From the NCBI GenBank assembly GCA_009733715.1, contig WMKJ01000108.1, positions 1-40,112 on the forward strand: DNA of 40,112 bases. Reading direction: 5' to 3'. The notes below the pieces were generated by a model. That model was not told the DNA's origin, did no database searches, and saw only the letters and a program-made list of their open reading frames with translations. Position numbers and translations under genes: made by a program. Positions 1-9,634 of the stretch are shown here, in pieces. The number at the start of each line of letters is the position of its first letter. The stretch's first letter is position 1. The DNA is from Herpomyces periplanetae (lineage: Eukaryota; Ascomycota; Laboulbeniomycetes; Herpomycetales; Herpomycetaceae).

Positions 1-2250
1 CGTAAGATTGATTTGGGAGAAGGATGTTTGTCATGTCCCACTGACGATGGGACCAAAGGCGTATGAACGGGTAAGTGATGAGGTAGGGAGAGTGGGAATG
101 TTTATGGTTAGTAAATCATTTAATACATCAGTATATATTACCTGGCATGTCATATAGGGTCATGAAATGACATTTTATTTAGTTCATATGGCATATTATG
201 GCATGACAAGGTTGAGTTGAGAGGGAGTGATAAATGGTTACAAAGGTTGAAAATGTTTGTGTTGGACATGGCTAAATGAACGTGTCAAGGAAATGGAGGG
301 GACAAATAGACATTGTAATTAGTAATTAGTAGTAATGAAGATAGCTAATGTGCAGGTATGCAATGTGTGTGAGAGGGGGCGTGATGTGTTGGCAGATTAG
401 GGATGTGAATCACAATGATGAGAGCAGCCGGTTTGCATTGAAGTAGTGTAGTGGCATGTTTGAAAGACAGATAAACGCACGGGATTAACGGGAAGGAGTA
501 ACAAGTTTAAAAGACCATATAAAATGAGAATGTAGATGGGCTAGGGTGGGATGGGGCGGTCAGGATTGTCTTCGAGAATTAATCAATGGATAATGAGACA
601 CAAGTTCACCCACTTTATGTTTAACGAGAGTTGATAAGAGTATGAGATGGTATGGGATGGGATGGGATGGTTCAGTGTATTATGGAAAGCTATGATTGAT
701 GGTCTGGTAGGCATAGCAGCACATACAGATTAGCTCGTTCAGTATCCATGTAAATACATTACGGGCAATATTCATGCGTTGGGAAAAGTGATATGAGGTA
801 TACAAAAGGTATTAACAGTTGTGCAGAAGCGTGTAATATTTAGGTAAGATAGTATTGAATTATTAGAGAGAAACGAATAGTGGATGAATGGACAAGATAG
901 TTTTCATGGGCAACCTCGGCGGTGAAATGGGTAGTTTGGGCGGGTCAAATTAGGATAATGTGGTAATGAACTTATAGAAAAGGTATTACCGAGGAAATAA
1001 TTGATATCAAAGTTAACAAATAGACAAAGTCAAAATGATAAATGGTTAAGGAATTTAGCAAGGATTGGTGAGGCGAGAAAGCAGAAAGGTAAGTCAAGGG
1101 AAGCATTTAATATGTGGAACGTGGGAGGTTTGAAGGGATATGAATAAATCGAAATGACCAACAAGGCAAGGTAGCTTGAAGATTCATTTAACACGATATG
1201 CGAAGCACGACGCACGATGCATGATACATGGGACACGAACACAGAACACGGGGATATAAGTGGGTTGAAAATATAGTGAAGGTGTGTATAGTTTGGAGGG
1301 GTACGGAGAATGTTAGAGAAGTACAGCAGCGGAGTAGAGTGAAGGGGATGTGAGTGGAGAAGAGATGATGTGCTGTAGAATAAAGGATGGGATGATTTAC
1401 AATGGGCAGTACAAGGGTAAAGTAAGAGGATTAAGTGTGGTGAATTCTGACTAAAAAATGTAAAGAATGAGGGAAGATGACATTTAAGTTGGGAATGTGG
1501 ATGGAAATTTTTCATGTGAATTGATACAAATATACATACGTAAGGCAAAATGATAAATTATATAGACCTAGATATGAGAATAAGTGGGAAGGGTAATTAA
1601 GAATGGTACGCAAGCATTACATTGGTTTGAAGAGTGATGATAGTGGTGGGTAAGGGTTATAGCGAAGAGGATAGTTTAAGAGTGTTAAATTTGAGAGTAA
1701 ATGGGTATAGAGATGAAATTTTGATGAAGGAGAAAGTGGCGAGATAAAGTAGATCGAGAAAATGAAATGAGATACTGTGGAGGTGGAAAGAAGATAAGTC
1801 AAGTAAAAGAATAACGATAAGAATGATGCAAGACAACGGGAGTTGGGCAGAAGGGCCGACAATTGGAGGCAGAGTAAGATTTGCCAAATAGATGAATAGT
1901 ATACAACTGAGCATTAATTAGGCAAATGACCCAAAAAAAAAGGGCGAAATTGTCCGTAGAGGTGGAGGGAGGGTGAAAAAGATTTTAATTAACTCGCATG
2001 AAGGAAGTTGACATTGCTTGAATTAACCAAGTAGATGTTGATAAAAGAGTAACAAAGTTTTGGAAATGGACGGAAAACAAGCAGTTTAGAGCAAACATTT
2101 CATAGACTTTGTAACAAGTGAGTGAGCGGCTTTGATTAAAGCGAACGGCGAGTCAGGAAGTTCACTAACGGGTAATTAATAATGATGAGATGAGCTGATG
2201 AGTCGGTAACCAGTCAACGAAGTAACTACTCAAGTTTACAAAAAAAAAAA
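1..2250. other. Purine-rich non-coding stretch
   Basis: The + strand is strongly enriched in A and G, with short G-rich runs such as three consecutive GGGAT units near 653-672. Minus-strand open frames here (for example 1030-1548) translate to low-complexity Ser/His/Leu/Phe/Pro-rich peptides, as any pyrimidine-rich strand would, and resemble no family I know. I see no conserved gene. The likeliest reading is the long upstream region of a minus-strand gene beyond the left edge, by analogy with 28.5-30.2 kb, which is purine-rich and lies upstream of a recognised minus-strand gene. Confidence 0.5.
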
Positions 2251-2375
2251 AGATAAAAAGGTTTAGATGATCAAATTACCAGATCAGACAGCATGAATAC
2301 AGTATAAAGCCTCAAATACATTTTCTTACCATTTTAATGGCAAACTGAAGATTTTGAAGAAAATTTACTCCAGCA

Positions 2376-2416
2376 TTACCCGATTCGGTAAATTTACGAA
2401 TTACCGAATTGGGTAA
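2376..2416. repeat. 16-bp inverted repeat at composition switch
   Basis: The arms are TTACCCGATTCGGTAA (2376-2391) and TTACCGAATTGGGTAA (2401-2416). They are reverse complements at 15 of 16 positions and are separated by 9 nt. The element lies where the + strand changes from purine-rich to pyrimidine-rich. It could be a binding site for a dimeric protein or a cruciform; the function is unknown. Confidence 0.8.
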
Positions 2417-2429
2417 GATGTTTACACTA

Positions 2430-3192
2430 ACTTAACATACCCCCCCTTACTTCCCACTCATACCTACCCCTTACCCATCCCTTCTCACACCCGATCCCAT
2501 GCCGAACCTCCCTTCCCGGCTCCCCCCGACTCTCCCGACCGTCCCACTAACCCTTTGCGACTGCCAGAAACGATAACTCGTTCCTTCCTAATCCGTCAAA
2601 AACCCTTTCTTGTTTCGTCCTTCCTTCCATCCCGATTCGGCTTCCCGGTATACCATATCTTGGTCCTTCCTTTATCCCATCTCGCCTCCTCCCTACCTCT
2701 TACTTTGTTTACTCCTTCCTCCTCTTCTTCGGTATGCCGACTCCTCCGAGTCACCTGCTTCATTTCGCATAAATAGTTTTTCCACTTCCCCTCTTGAATT
2801 TTTTCTTGCCAAATTCTCCATTTAAAAGCTCGTTCCCTCGTTAAAGCTCACAAATTTATCTTTCCCACACTTTTTCTCTCAGACACTCTCTTTTCCATTA
2901 CTTGCTTCATTTTCATTCTTCTTCCCTTTCTTCTCCTTCTCCTCCTTTTCACTTTCATTCCCATTCCCATTCCCATTCTCTCTTTTTTTCTCGTCCTTCA
3001 TCCTTTTTCTCACATCCTATTTTCCCCTCCCTTCTCCTCTCTTCCCCCAAATTCTTACCTCTCTTCCTCTGCGTAAACTTCACTTTCTACGTGATTTATA
3101 CTATACTATCACTTTAACCATTAGCATCTCCTCACCACTTCTCCCCTCACTTATGCCATGTCCTCCGTTATCTTTACTCTTTCACCCTCGTA
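2430..3192 (+). promoter_or_regulatory. Pyrimidine-rich leader of the cyclin gene
   Basis: About 760 nt rich in C and T on the sense strand, with runs such as CCCCCCC near 2441 and many CTTCC/TCTCC units, leads directly into the cyclin start codon. Small open frames here give Ser/Pro/Phe-rich nonsense. I read it as promoter plus 5' untranslated leader; the transcription start cannot be seen. Confidence 0.5.
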
Positions 3193-5538
3193 ATGATCAC
3201 CGCCCCCATTCCCCCCCCTCTCCCTTACACTTCGTTTCCTTCTTTATCATCAACTATTTCTGTTGATAATCTCGCCTCCCAAATTTCCGACATATCTCGT
3301 CATATAAATCATAATCTTCATCATTTGAACCATCAACCCTCTTCTCATATATATAATGTTTCTCTTCCGTCCCATCCTTCATTTTCTTTACCCGTACTTT
3401 CTAACAATTCCCCTATACGTTCAATATTGACTGATTCGTCCCAGCCTTTTCCCCAAACTTCCTCCCAAAATCCCCCCTCTTCCAATACTTTTTCTTCCAC
3501 AGATTCTCTTAATCCACGTCCATTCCCCCCGTCTACCCAAGACACCCCAATCCGCTGCCCTCCTTCACCACATCCCCCACCCCCTCCTCCCGATAATCCT
3601 CCCCGACGGGAGGATACGAATGCCAGATCTCATGCTAACTCTACATCCACACCCCCCCCGTCTATTTCTGCTTCCTCTCCTTTATCCTACTCTGCTGCTT
3701 CATTCATGACAGACGATGCCAAAACTTCCAGGAGAAATATCTCCAATTTAACCGCCGAAGTACGTGTGCTGTGCCTAATTAGCACTGCCTTATCCAGATT
3801 TCCCTCGGATATATTCGCTAACATGTCATCGTCGCGCCTCTCACCCGTTCCTTCGCACCCTCCATAGCTTTCTTGTTTCCTTTGGTTCGGTGATATTCAT
3901 CTAATTGACAGAATTTCCCACGCTTCTGTCGATGAATACCAACGCTTAATACCCCAATTATCTCAGTCCATGCGCCCCAAATCCCCATTCACTCAGTGGG
4001 TTAACTCGATCCTTGTCACGACCCAAGTTTCCCCCAATGTCGTCATACTGGCATTACTGTTCATTTATCGATTAAAGCAATCAATCTTATCCGTTTCCGG
4101 TCGGTCTGGCAGCGAATACCGATTGCTAACCGTTGCCTTGATGCTGGCCAATAAATGTTAGTTTTTTTTCTCTTGGTCAATTCTCTCACCCATCCGTCTT
4201 CGAACTTTTACCCAAGTTTTGTACACTCACTTAACTCACCCTTACTAATGCCTACCTTTACTTCTCGTCACAGTTCTCGACGATAACACTTACACTAATC
4301 GTACGTGGAGTGATGTTTCAGGAATTAGCGTTGAAGAAATGCACGTCATGGAAGTGGAATTCCTTAGTAACATGCGTTACAATTTATACACTTCTTCTTC
4401 AGCATGGAGCGAATGGCGTATCAAAATTAGTAAACTAGGAAAATTCTTAAATGCGGTATCGGATGCATTTATGTGGCTCGGCTCAAATACAAATACTAAT
4501 CCTCAGGCATCGCCACCTGCAGCATTAAATAGATCGGGAAAATTTCCTGGAATTCCTCATCCAATTTTACCCGATTACGATTATGTTGTACCTTCAAATG
4601 ATGATCTTACGGTTTACGGTGGCCACCCTTCAAGAACTTGTCTTGTTAATGATGAATCTTCATTCATGTCAAAACAAGATCTTGCTGCCCTAAGTAATCG
4701 ACATCAGGGAAATATTGGCCCCAAAATTAATGCATCATCTGGACCACAATCCCAATCGCCCCAACGCTTATCTCCAACTCTGTTCCATAATTCCCTTATT
4801 GGATGTTCCACTGCAGCTCCTTTAAAGAAACGGAATCATCATGAATGTGACGAAGATTTTGGTTGTAAGCGTGTTCGAATTAAATCGTTGACCGGTGGCC
4901 ATGATTCTTTGCAGAACCTTGGTCGGGATAGTATCCCCACTTTACTACCCGTAAGCAATAGTGGTCGAATCGATTATATCGCCAGTGATAGGCTGCATGT
5001 TCCACCTCCTCTTGCTCCAACTCCTTTATCCCCTCGAGTTCATTTGGCTGCTAGGACAAGCCCATATCGTCCCGTTCGTGGTTTGCATACATTAGCCCTG
5101 GGAAATACAGAGTGTAATATTCCCTCTGCTAAGATTACTATACCCGATTATTCAACATCATGGAAGCGCGATCCATCTTCTCAGGTTAATTATTCGTGGA
5201 ATTCATCAAACTCTTGCGACCCATCTGATCCGCTTCCTTCTCCAAACTGTCGGCCTGTTGGTCCTGATCCCGGTAGTTCAGGTGAAAGATGTGAATCATC
5301 TACTTCTCATTCTCTACATCATCCACCTCCCCCCCTTATTTTACATCCATCATCATATCATCAACTTCAACCCTCTTATCATTCCGGTGCTTCAAATGAA
5401 TCTGCATCCTTGGCCATGGTTCGAATGGCTCAGGCTCACTTGCAATACTTTGCTCTCGGTCGACCTGCTGATAAGTATGCCGGTCCTTTACCCTACAATG
5501 TTACTGAGGATGGTAAAGCCTGTGCATCTTATGTGTAA
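3193..5538 (+). CDS. Pho80-family cyclin (CLG1/PCL-like)
   Basis: Three exons: 3193-3759, 3868-4156 and 4274-5538, giving about 706 aa. The N-terminal ~190 residues are Pro/Ser/His-rich and probably disordered. The cyclin core spans exons 2-3: CFLWFGD at the start of exon 2, then TQVSPNVVILALLFIYRLK, and LTVALMLANK joined across intron 2 to FLDDNTYTNRTWSDVSGIS, then MEVEFLSNMRYNL. This is the typical cyclin box of fungal PHO80-like cyclins. Intron 1 (donor GTACGT, GCTAAC branch, acceptor CATAG) and intron 2 (donor GTTAGT, acceptor CACAG) both restore the frame. Family members activate Pho85/Pef1-type kinases in nutrient or cell-cycle control. The C-terminal ~250 residues are low complexity with poly-Pro/His patches. 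The exact subfamily is inferred. Confidence 0.85.
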
Positions 5539-5935
5539 ATATGTTTTATTCCCACGGGTTCTAATTCCAATTTAACCCAACCACAATCACGTATACACTA
5601 CTGATACGGTGCTTGTGAGCGTTCCAATGCACCAGTCTACCTTTACTGAATCTACCGTAGACGTGGTTGCAGGTTTTTTTTTCTGCGAGTCATGGACTTG
5701 CTAACCGTCAGTCTGTACCACGGTTCGTTGTAATCCCCTGGCCGTTAAAAACAGATTTTTGTCTGTGGCCCTCCCGCCCATATTAACCGTCATACTCCCG
5801 ACTCATGACGACGATATCACTACGTATAGATTACTTTGCCAATAAAATGTACCATACACAAAAACACCAGCTTTTCCACATATACAAATTTACAAGTTAG
5901 TATAAACATTCAAGACCAGCGTCCAATCATCCCTG
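5539..5935. other. Convergent intergenic region, cyclin/PRM1
   Basis: 397 nt between the stop codons of two convergent genes, with T-rich runs and AATAAA-like motifs (AATAAAATG near 5841) consistent with 3'-end formation. No gene is visible. Confidence 0.6.
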
Positions 5936-8494
5936 CTAACTAGCGACTGACGCTGACGCCGCACGCAGACTTTGCCGGGGTTGTGAAAATTGAAGAACCG
6001 GCCGTGTTCGAGCCGGTCCATTGCGGAAATCAATCGATAAAGGTGATGATACCGCAGGGTCGACTTGACTGGATTTTTCCCCATGGCACGAGTAATGGAG
6101 CGGGGAAAAGAACTGCCGCTCATAATCATAATCGTAGAGTAAAGCTGTATCAGGCGGTTTAGCGTAGCATGTTATCGTAGGCGATGGATTCTTCGCACTC
6201 GTCGTACTAGTCACTAAACAATTCTGTTGGTCAACGTCTCGCTGATAAACCGGTGGGGGTGGCATCATACGTAGTGACGATGCTCGACTGTGTAATTCTC
6301 TTTCACGACACCGCCATGGTTCTACCTGTCCCCGCGTTGGTTCATTTACTCTGGATGTATTGTTAACTGACGCCAATATCGGTGTCGGTGTTGGCGTCGA
6401 CGCTAAAGTTAAGGACGATCGGTGTGAAGCGCCTCCATCACCGCCACCAGCTACGTTCGCCGGTAAGGAATAATCGGGTAACCGGCCAGCCAATCTATCG
6501 TTCATCATGTATAACATGATAGCTCGCAATATGGCTAACATTGCTATAATAGCCCACACCCCAAACATAACCAGTGATATATAAATCTCCGTATGTACTG
6601 ACTCCCTATAGCGTTGAACCATACCCGTGAGTATACGCGATACGGGATCTGATTCCCGCCATACCGTAAACGTCGTACCGTTCGTTAAGCGTGAATCTTG
6701 TAAACTCTGTCCGGTTATCTCTGGTGATGAGGATATTGCTGGCTTCGCAATATATGCGTCAAAATTACTCGACATGGCTGAAAGTGAAAATACCTGCTCC
6801 GGAATAAGTGGAAGCGTTACATGAGCATGGTCGTGTACCCACGTTATTGCTTTCTGAATTCCTTGTAACTTTAATCCAACCAGACATGCATACACTTCAC
6901 GAACCGGTTCGGCCAGAATGCTACCGTCAAACAGTGTATGTAACGCTTTCTCACTTTGTTCCACAAACGTGTCTAGTGTAGAATTAACGCTCCCTCCTGC
7001 TTTACTAACCCATCCAAATAATCGTTCGTTAATACGATCTCCCTCTGCTTGTATAGCGTGATTAGTAGCCTGTGACCATGCCATTGATGCCTCATTTAAC
7101 GTATTGCCCACTCGATTCGTAAATGCATCAATACTTCCCGTTAACTCGGGTACACTACCCTGTAAACCTCGCAAAAGGAACAACTGACACAAAGACGCAA
7201 CAAGTCCTGCTGCCCCCAACGAAAGTAAAAATAACGCTGCCGGCGAAAATGCGTACGCTACAATCCATCGTAACAACGTTTGAGAACGTCGGGATCCCGC
7301 TTTACACGCCAACCACAACCCAACACTAGCTGAATGCGGATGCGATGCAACGTAGATGGCGTCCAGCGCTGCTACATTTTCGTAGCGCTGACTCGAAAAG
7401 GTATAACCCGTGTTAATCACCGTTCTTTTGCCCTTTTCTTCACCACTACCACCGTTAAATATATTTCGAATAAGCGAAGCACGCTGCGCCAAATGTCGCC
7501 AGCGATACAATTCAGCATAGACTACTGGAACGCACACCAGAATGCTTCCCAATACAAGTAAAGTGACGAACCAGCGTCGTATACTATCAGTAAGTCCGTT
7601 AAGCCTATCAAAGAATGTATTAATATCATCACCACCCCCTTCCGTAGTGCAAAACTGAAGTGATTCTTTATCAACCGGTACAACAATCCTAATATCTGCA
7701 AGGTTAAAGTGATAATCACTTAGAGCGTGCTCCACTTCCTGACGTAGTAAACTGAATGGTGCTCGAAGCACTGATTCCGTAAAATTTTTCACATCTCCAA
7801 ACGTCGGAAGTGATGAATTTAACTTGGTTAATTCTCCCCGCAATGGATTCGTCGCATCCGTTATGCGGAATTTTCGAATCTCTTCACTGAGCCTTTGTAA
7901 GTCTAACTTTGGTAAATCCGCGACCGTATTTCCAATTAAGGGCAGTCCTTGAATTTTATCGAGAAACGTATGTAATAGTTTATCAAATTCCCCCACACTG
8001 CTCGACAATTTTGCGCTTAATGAGCTAAAGTTCGCCTCTACCAGTCGGTTGACCGACTCGACTAAATTTATCACAGCGTGCAGACTCCCCGTTACCGCAA
8101 ACGTAATAAGACAGAGATACGTATTAGTAAGTAATCCAATAAAAAACACTATCATCTCCTCGGCCGCTGAAATTCCAAGTCCCACACTGGAAAATAGTCC
8201 GCGCACAGATGATTCTACTCCCATCGATACAAGTTCATTGACACCATGAGCCATGTAATGAGGCATTGATGCCATCGCACTTCCGATGCTTTCAACCGAT
8301 CGACATGCAGCCATGGCCTCTCGATGGGCCGACCGCAATCCTTCGTGAACGCTAGATACTGCAAACAACAATCGCACTAATACTAGCGCTAATAATACGG
8401 TCCATCGATTAATCCAAATTTGTGATAAGCGAGCTCGTAATCCCAAATACGGGGTCGGTCCACCCAAATCACCCTTCCACTCTGGAGGTACCAT
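5936..8494 (-). CDS. PRM1: Plasma membrane fusion protein Prm1
   Basis: 852 aa, uninterrupted. Prm1 is a multipass membrane protein that promotes plasma-membrane fusion during mating. Near the N-terminus it has the family signature PTPYLGLRARLSQIWINRW (residues 13-31). Hydrophobic segments lie at about 31-49, 114-137, 309-329, 411-441 and 638-663. Two extracellular loops separate them, including the conserved region around VREVYACLVG; Cys64 and Cys537 are candidates for the disulfides that link yeast Prm1 dimers. The cytosolic tail from about 665 is Ser/Pro/Arg-rich and variable. The first ATG of the frame is used; homologues often have a somewhat longer N-terminus, so an upstream exon is possible but not evident. 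It converges on the cyclin gene. Confidence 0.92.
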   Translation of the reverse strand: MVPPEWKGDLGGPTPYLGLRARLSQIWINRWTVLLALVLVRLLFAVSSVHEGLRSAHREAMAACRSVESIGSAMASMPHYMAHGVNELVSMGVESSVRGLFSSVGLGISAAEEMIVFFIGLLTNTYLCLITFAVTGSLHAVINLVESVNRLVEANFSSLSAKLSSSVGEFDKLLHTFLDKIQGLPLIGNTVADLPKLDLQRLSEEIRKFRITDATNPLRGELTKLNSSLPTFGDVKNFTESVLRAPFSLLRQEVEHALSDYHFNLADIRIVVPVDKESLQFCTTEGGGDDINTFFDRLNGLTDSIRRWFVTLLVLGSILVCVPVVYAELYRWRHLAQRASLIRNIFNGGSGEEKGKRTVINTGYTFSSQRYENVAALDAIYVASHPHSASVGLWLACKAGSRRSQTLLRWIVAYAFSPAALFLLSLGAAGLVASLCQLFLLRGLQGSVPELTGSIDAFTNRVGNTLNEASMAWSQATNHAIQAEGDRINERLFGWVSKAGGSVNSTLDTFVEQSEKALHTLFDGSILAEPVREVYACLVGLKLQGIQKAITWVHDHAHVTLPLIPEQVFSLSAMSSNFDAYIAKPAISSSPEITGQSLQDSRLTNGTTFTVWRESDPVSRILTGMVQRYRESVHTEIYISLVMFGVWAIIAMLAILRAIMLYMMNDRLAGRLPDYSLPANVAGGGDGGASHRSSLTLASTPTPTPILASVNNTSRVNEPTRGQVEPWRCRERELHSRASSLRMMPPPPVYQRDVDQQNCLVTSTTSAKNPSPTITCYAKPPDTALLYDYDYERQFFSPLHYSCHGEKSSQVDPAVSSPLSIDFRNGPARTRPVLQFSQPRQSLRAASASVAS

Positions 8495-8587
8495 ACTGAG
8501 TTGCGCGTGTTGTCCGGTGAGGCTCGAGACACAGTTAACAGGATAATTGACAGGAAGGAAGAATGGTTTGACAAACTTTAAGCGCGC

Positions 8588-8731
8588 ATGTCCCGCACGC
8601 CCAGCAAGCGTGTGCGAAAGAATGTAATCTTTAGTGTAAAAGATGAAGTGAACGTACCCTCCGTACCAGCAAAAGAACTGAATAAATGCAGTAAGCTAAA
8701 AGTACCTGAAGAATTGAACAAAGACGCTTAA
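8588..8731 (+). CDS. Possible 47-aa small ORF
   Basis: An ATG-initiated frame of 47 codons ending in TAA lies 94 nt from the PRM1 start codon and points the other way. The peptide begins MSRTPSKRVRKNVIFSVKDE and ends VPEELNKDA; it is hydrophilic, Lys/Val/Glu-rich and not low complexity, which is unusual for a chance frame in this AT-rich DNA. I recognise no family. It could be a true small protein, a first exon of a longer gene, or chance. Confidence 0.25.
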   Translation: MSRTPSKRVRKNVIFSVKDEVNVPSVPAKELNKCSKLKVPEELNKDA

Positions 8732-9041
8732 CCTGAGCTTAACTAGGCCTTCCTGTTACTAGGCTAACTCGTGCTATATATACGAAGCGCAGTAACTACA
8801 CCTTACCATTCTATTGTACTACCAAACCTATGTCAAGTGAATCCAAGTTTCGCTCAGTTTGATTCACAAGGATCGTTTCATCCTCCGAATACTGCGAGTT
8901 TGATTCTACCAGCTCACTCACATACCCGCCTGCCAGCCAGCTGTTGCTTCATTGTTCCTGCCCAAACTTGTCCTGTATCACGTTTATGCAAAATATCTGT
9001 GTGGCAGACACTCGCAGACGTTTCATTCACCAAGCACTAGC

Positions 9042-9063
9042 CCCGCCTATAGTTCGAGGCGGG
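9042..9063. repeat. 7-bp GC-rich hairpin
   Basis: CCCGCCT (9042-9048) and AGGCGGG (9057-9063) are perfect reverse complements around an 8-nt loop, ATAGTTCG. It is a local GC-rich structure in AT-rich DNA with no assigned function. Confidence 0.6.
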
Positions 9064-9483
9064 TTACATCGTGAATTTTCTGTCTATTGTACACACAGCC
9101 CACTCTTTTGCCTTGCCTCACACCGCGAATCATTCATATCTGTAAAATATAACGCCAATCATAATGAGTTAAAGTTATCCTCAACTATTTTTTTTACCCG
9201 AATTGAAAATCTCCATCCCATGTACCCCAATATCCCATGGCCTGTACTCTTGCGTTACGCAATGCTCATACACTCACACACGCCTTCTCGAAAGCTGTGC
9301 AACACCACATTTATCACTCCCATTTTAAAACTATGTAAAAAATATAAAATCTATCAACTCCCTCACCCCCGAAAAATATTCATGTTCAAACTCATAAAGT
9401 AATTTTGAAAGTAAAGTCGGAATGTTCCGTTAGAAATCGGAAAATTTTCACTTTAAGCGATGAAGCGTGTCATTACTAAGCTG

Positions 9484-9539
9484 TTGTCACCTGACCAGCC
9501 CTATAGGGCTGAAATCTTCTTCCTGGTTCGTAGTGACAA
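9484..9539. repeat. Nested palindromes
   Basis: A perfect 16-bp palindrome, CAGCCCTATAGGGCTG (9496-9511), lies inside an outer inverted repeat TTGTCAC (9484-9490) / GTGACAA (9533-9539). It sits about 100-150 nt past the stop codon of the phosphate transporter gene, so it may be a folded 3'-UTR or 3'-end element; that role is inferred. Confidence 0.7.
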
Positions 9540-9634
9540 GGGAGTTATCGTGATCAAGACAGGTGGTGGTAGGAGGGGGGAAACTAGCTTATGCTTGAAT
9601 TCTAAGGTTAAATTAACTGTTTAGTTGGACAAGT

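Larger units (their letters stand above)
8495..9634. promoter_or_regulatory. PRM1 upstream region / transporter 3' flank
   Basis: 1.1 kb between the start of PRM1 and the stop of the next minus-strand gene. It must hold the PRM1 promoter and the transporter's 3' end. Apart from the small ORF and two hairpin-forming sequences listed separately, I see no gene; 9170-9420 is plain AT-rich DNA. Confidence 0.5.

Noticed and set aside
1030-1914. Minus-strand open frames of 81-172 codons
   Set aside because: They are low-complexity Ser/Leu/His/Pro/Phe peptides that simply mirror the pyrimidine bias of that strand; no family resemblance.
2180-2230. Possible C/D snoRNA (ATGATGA and CTGA boxes)
   Set aside because: No terminal stem and poor box spacing; the boxes are short enough to be chance.
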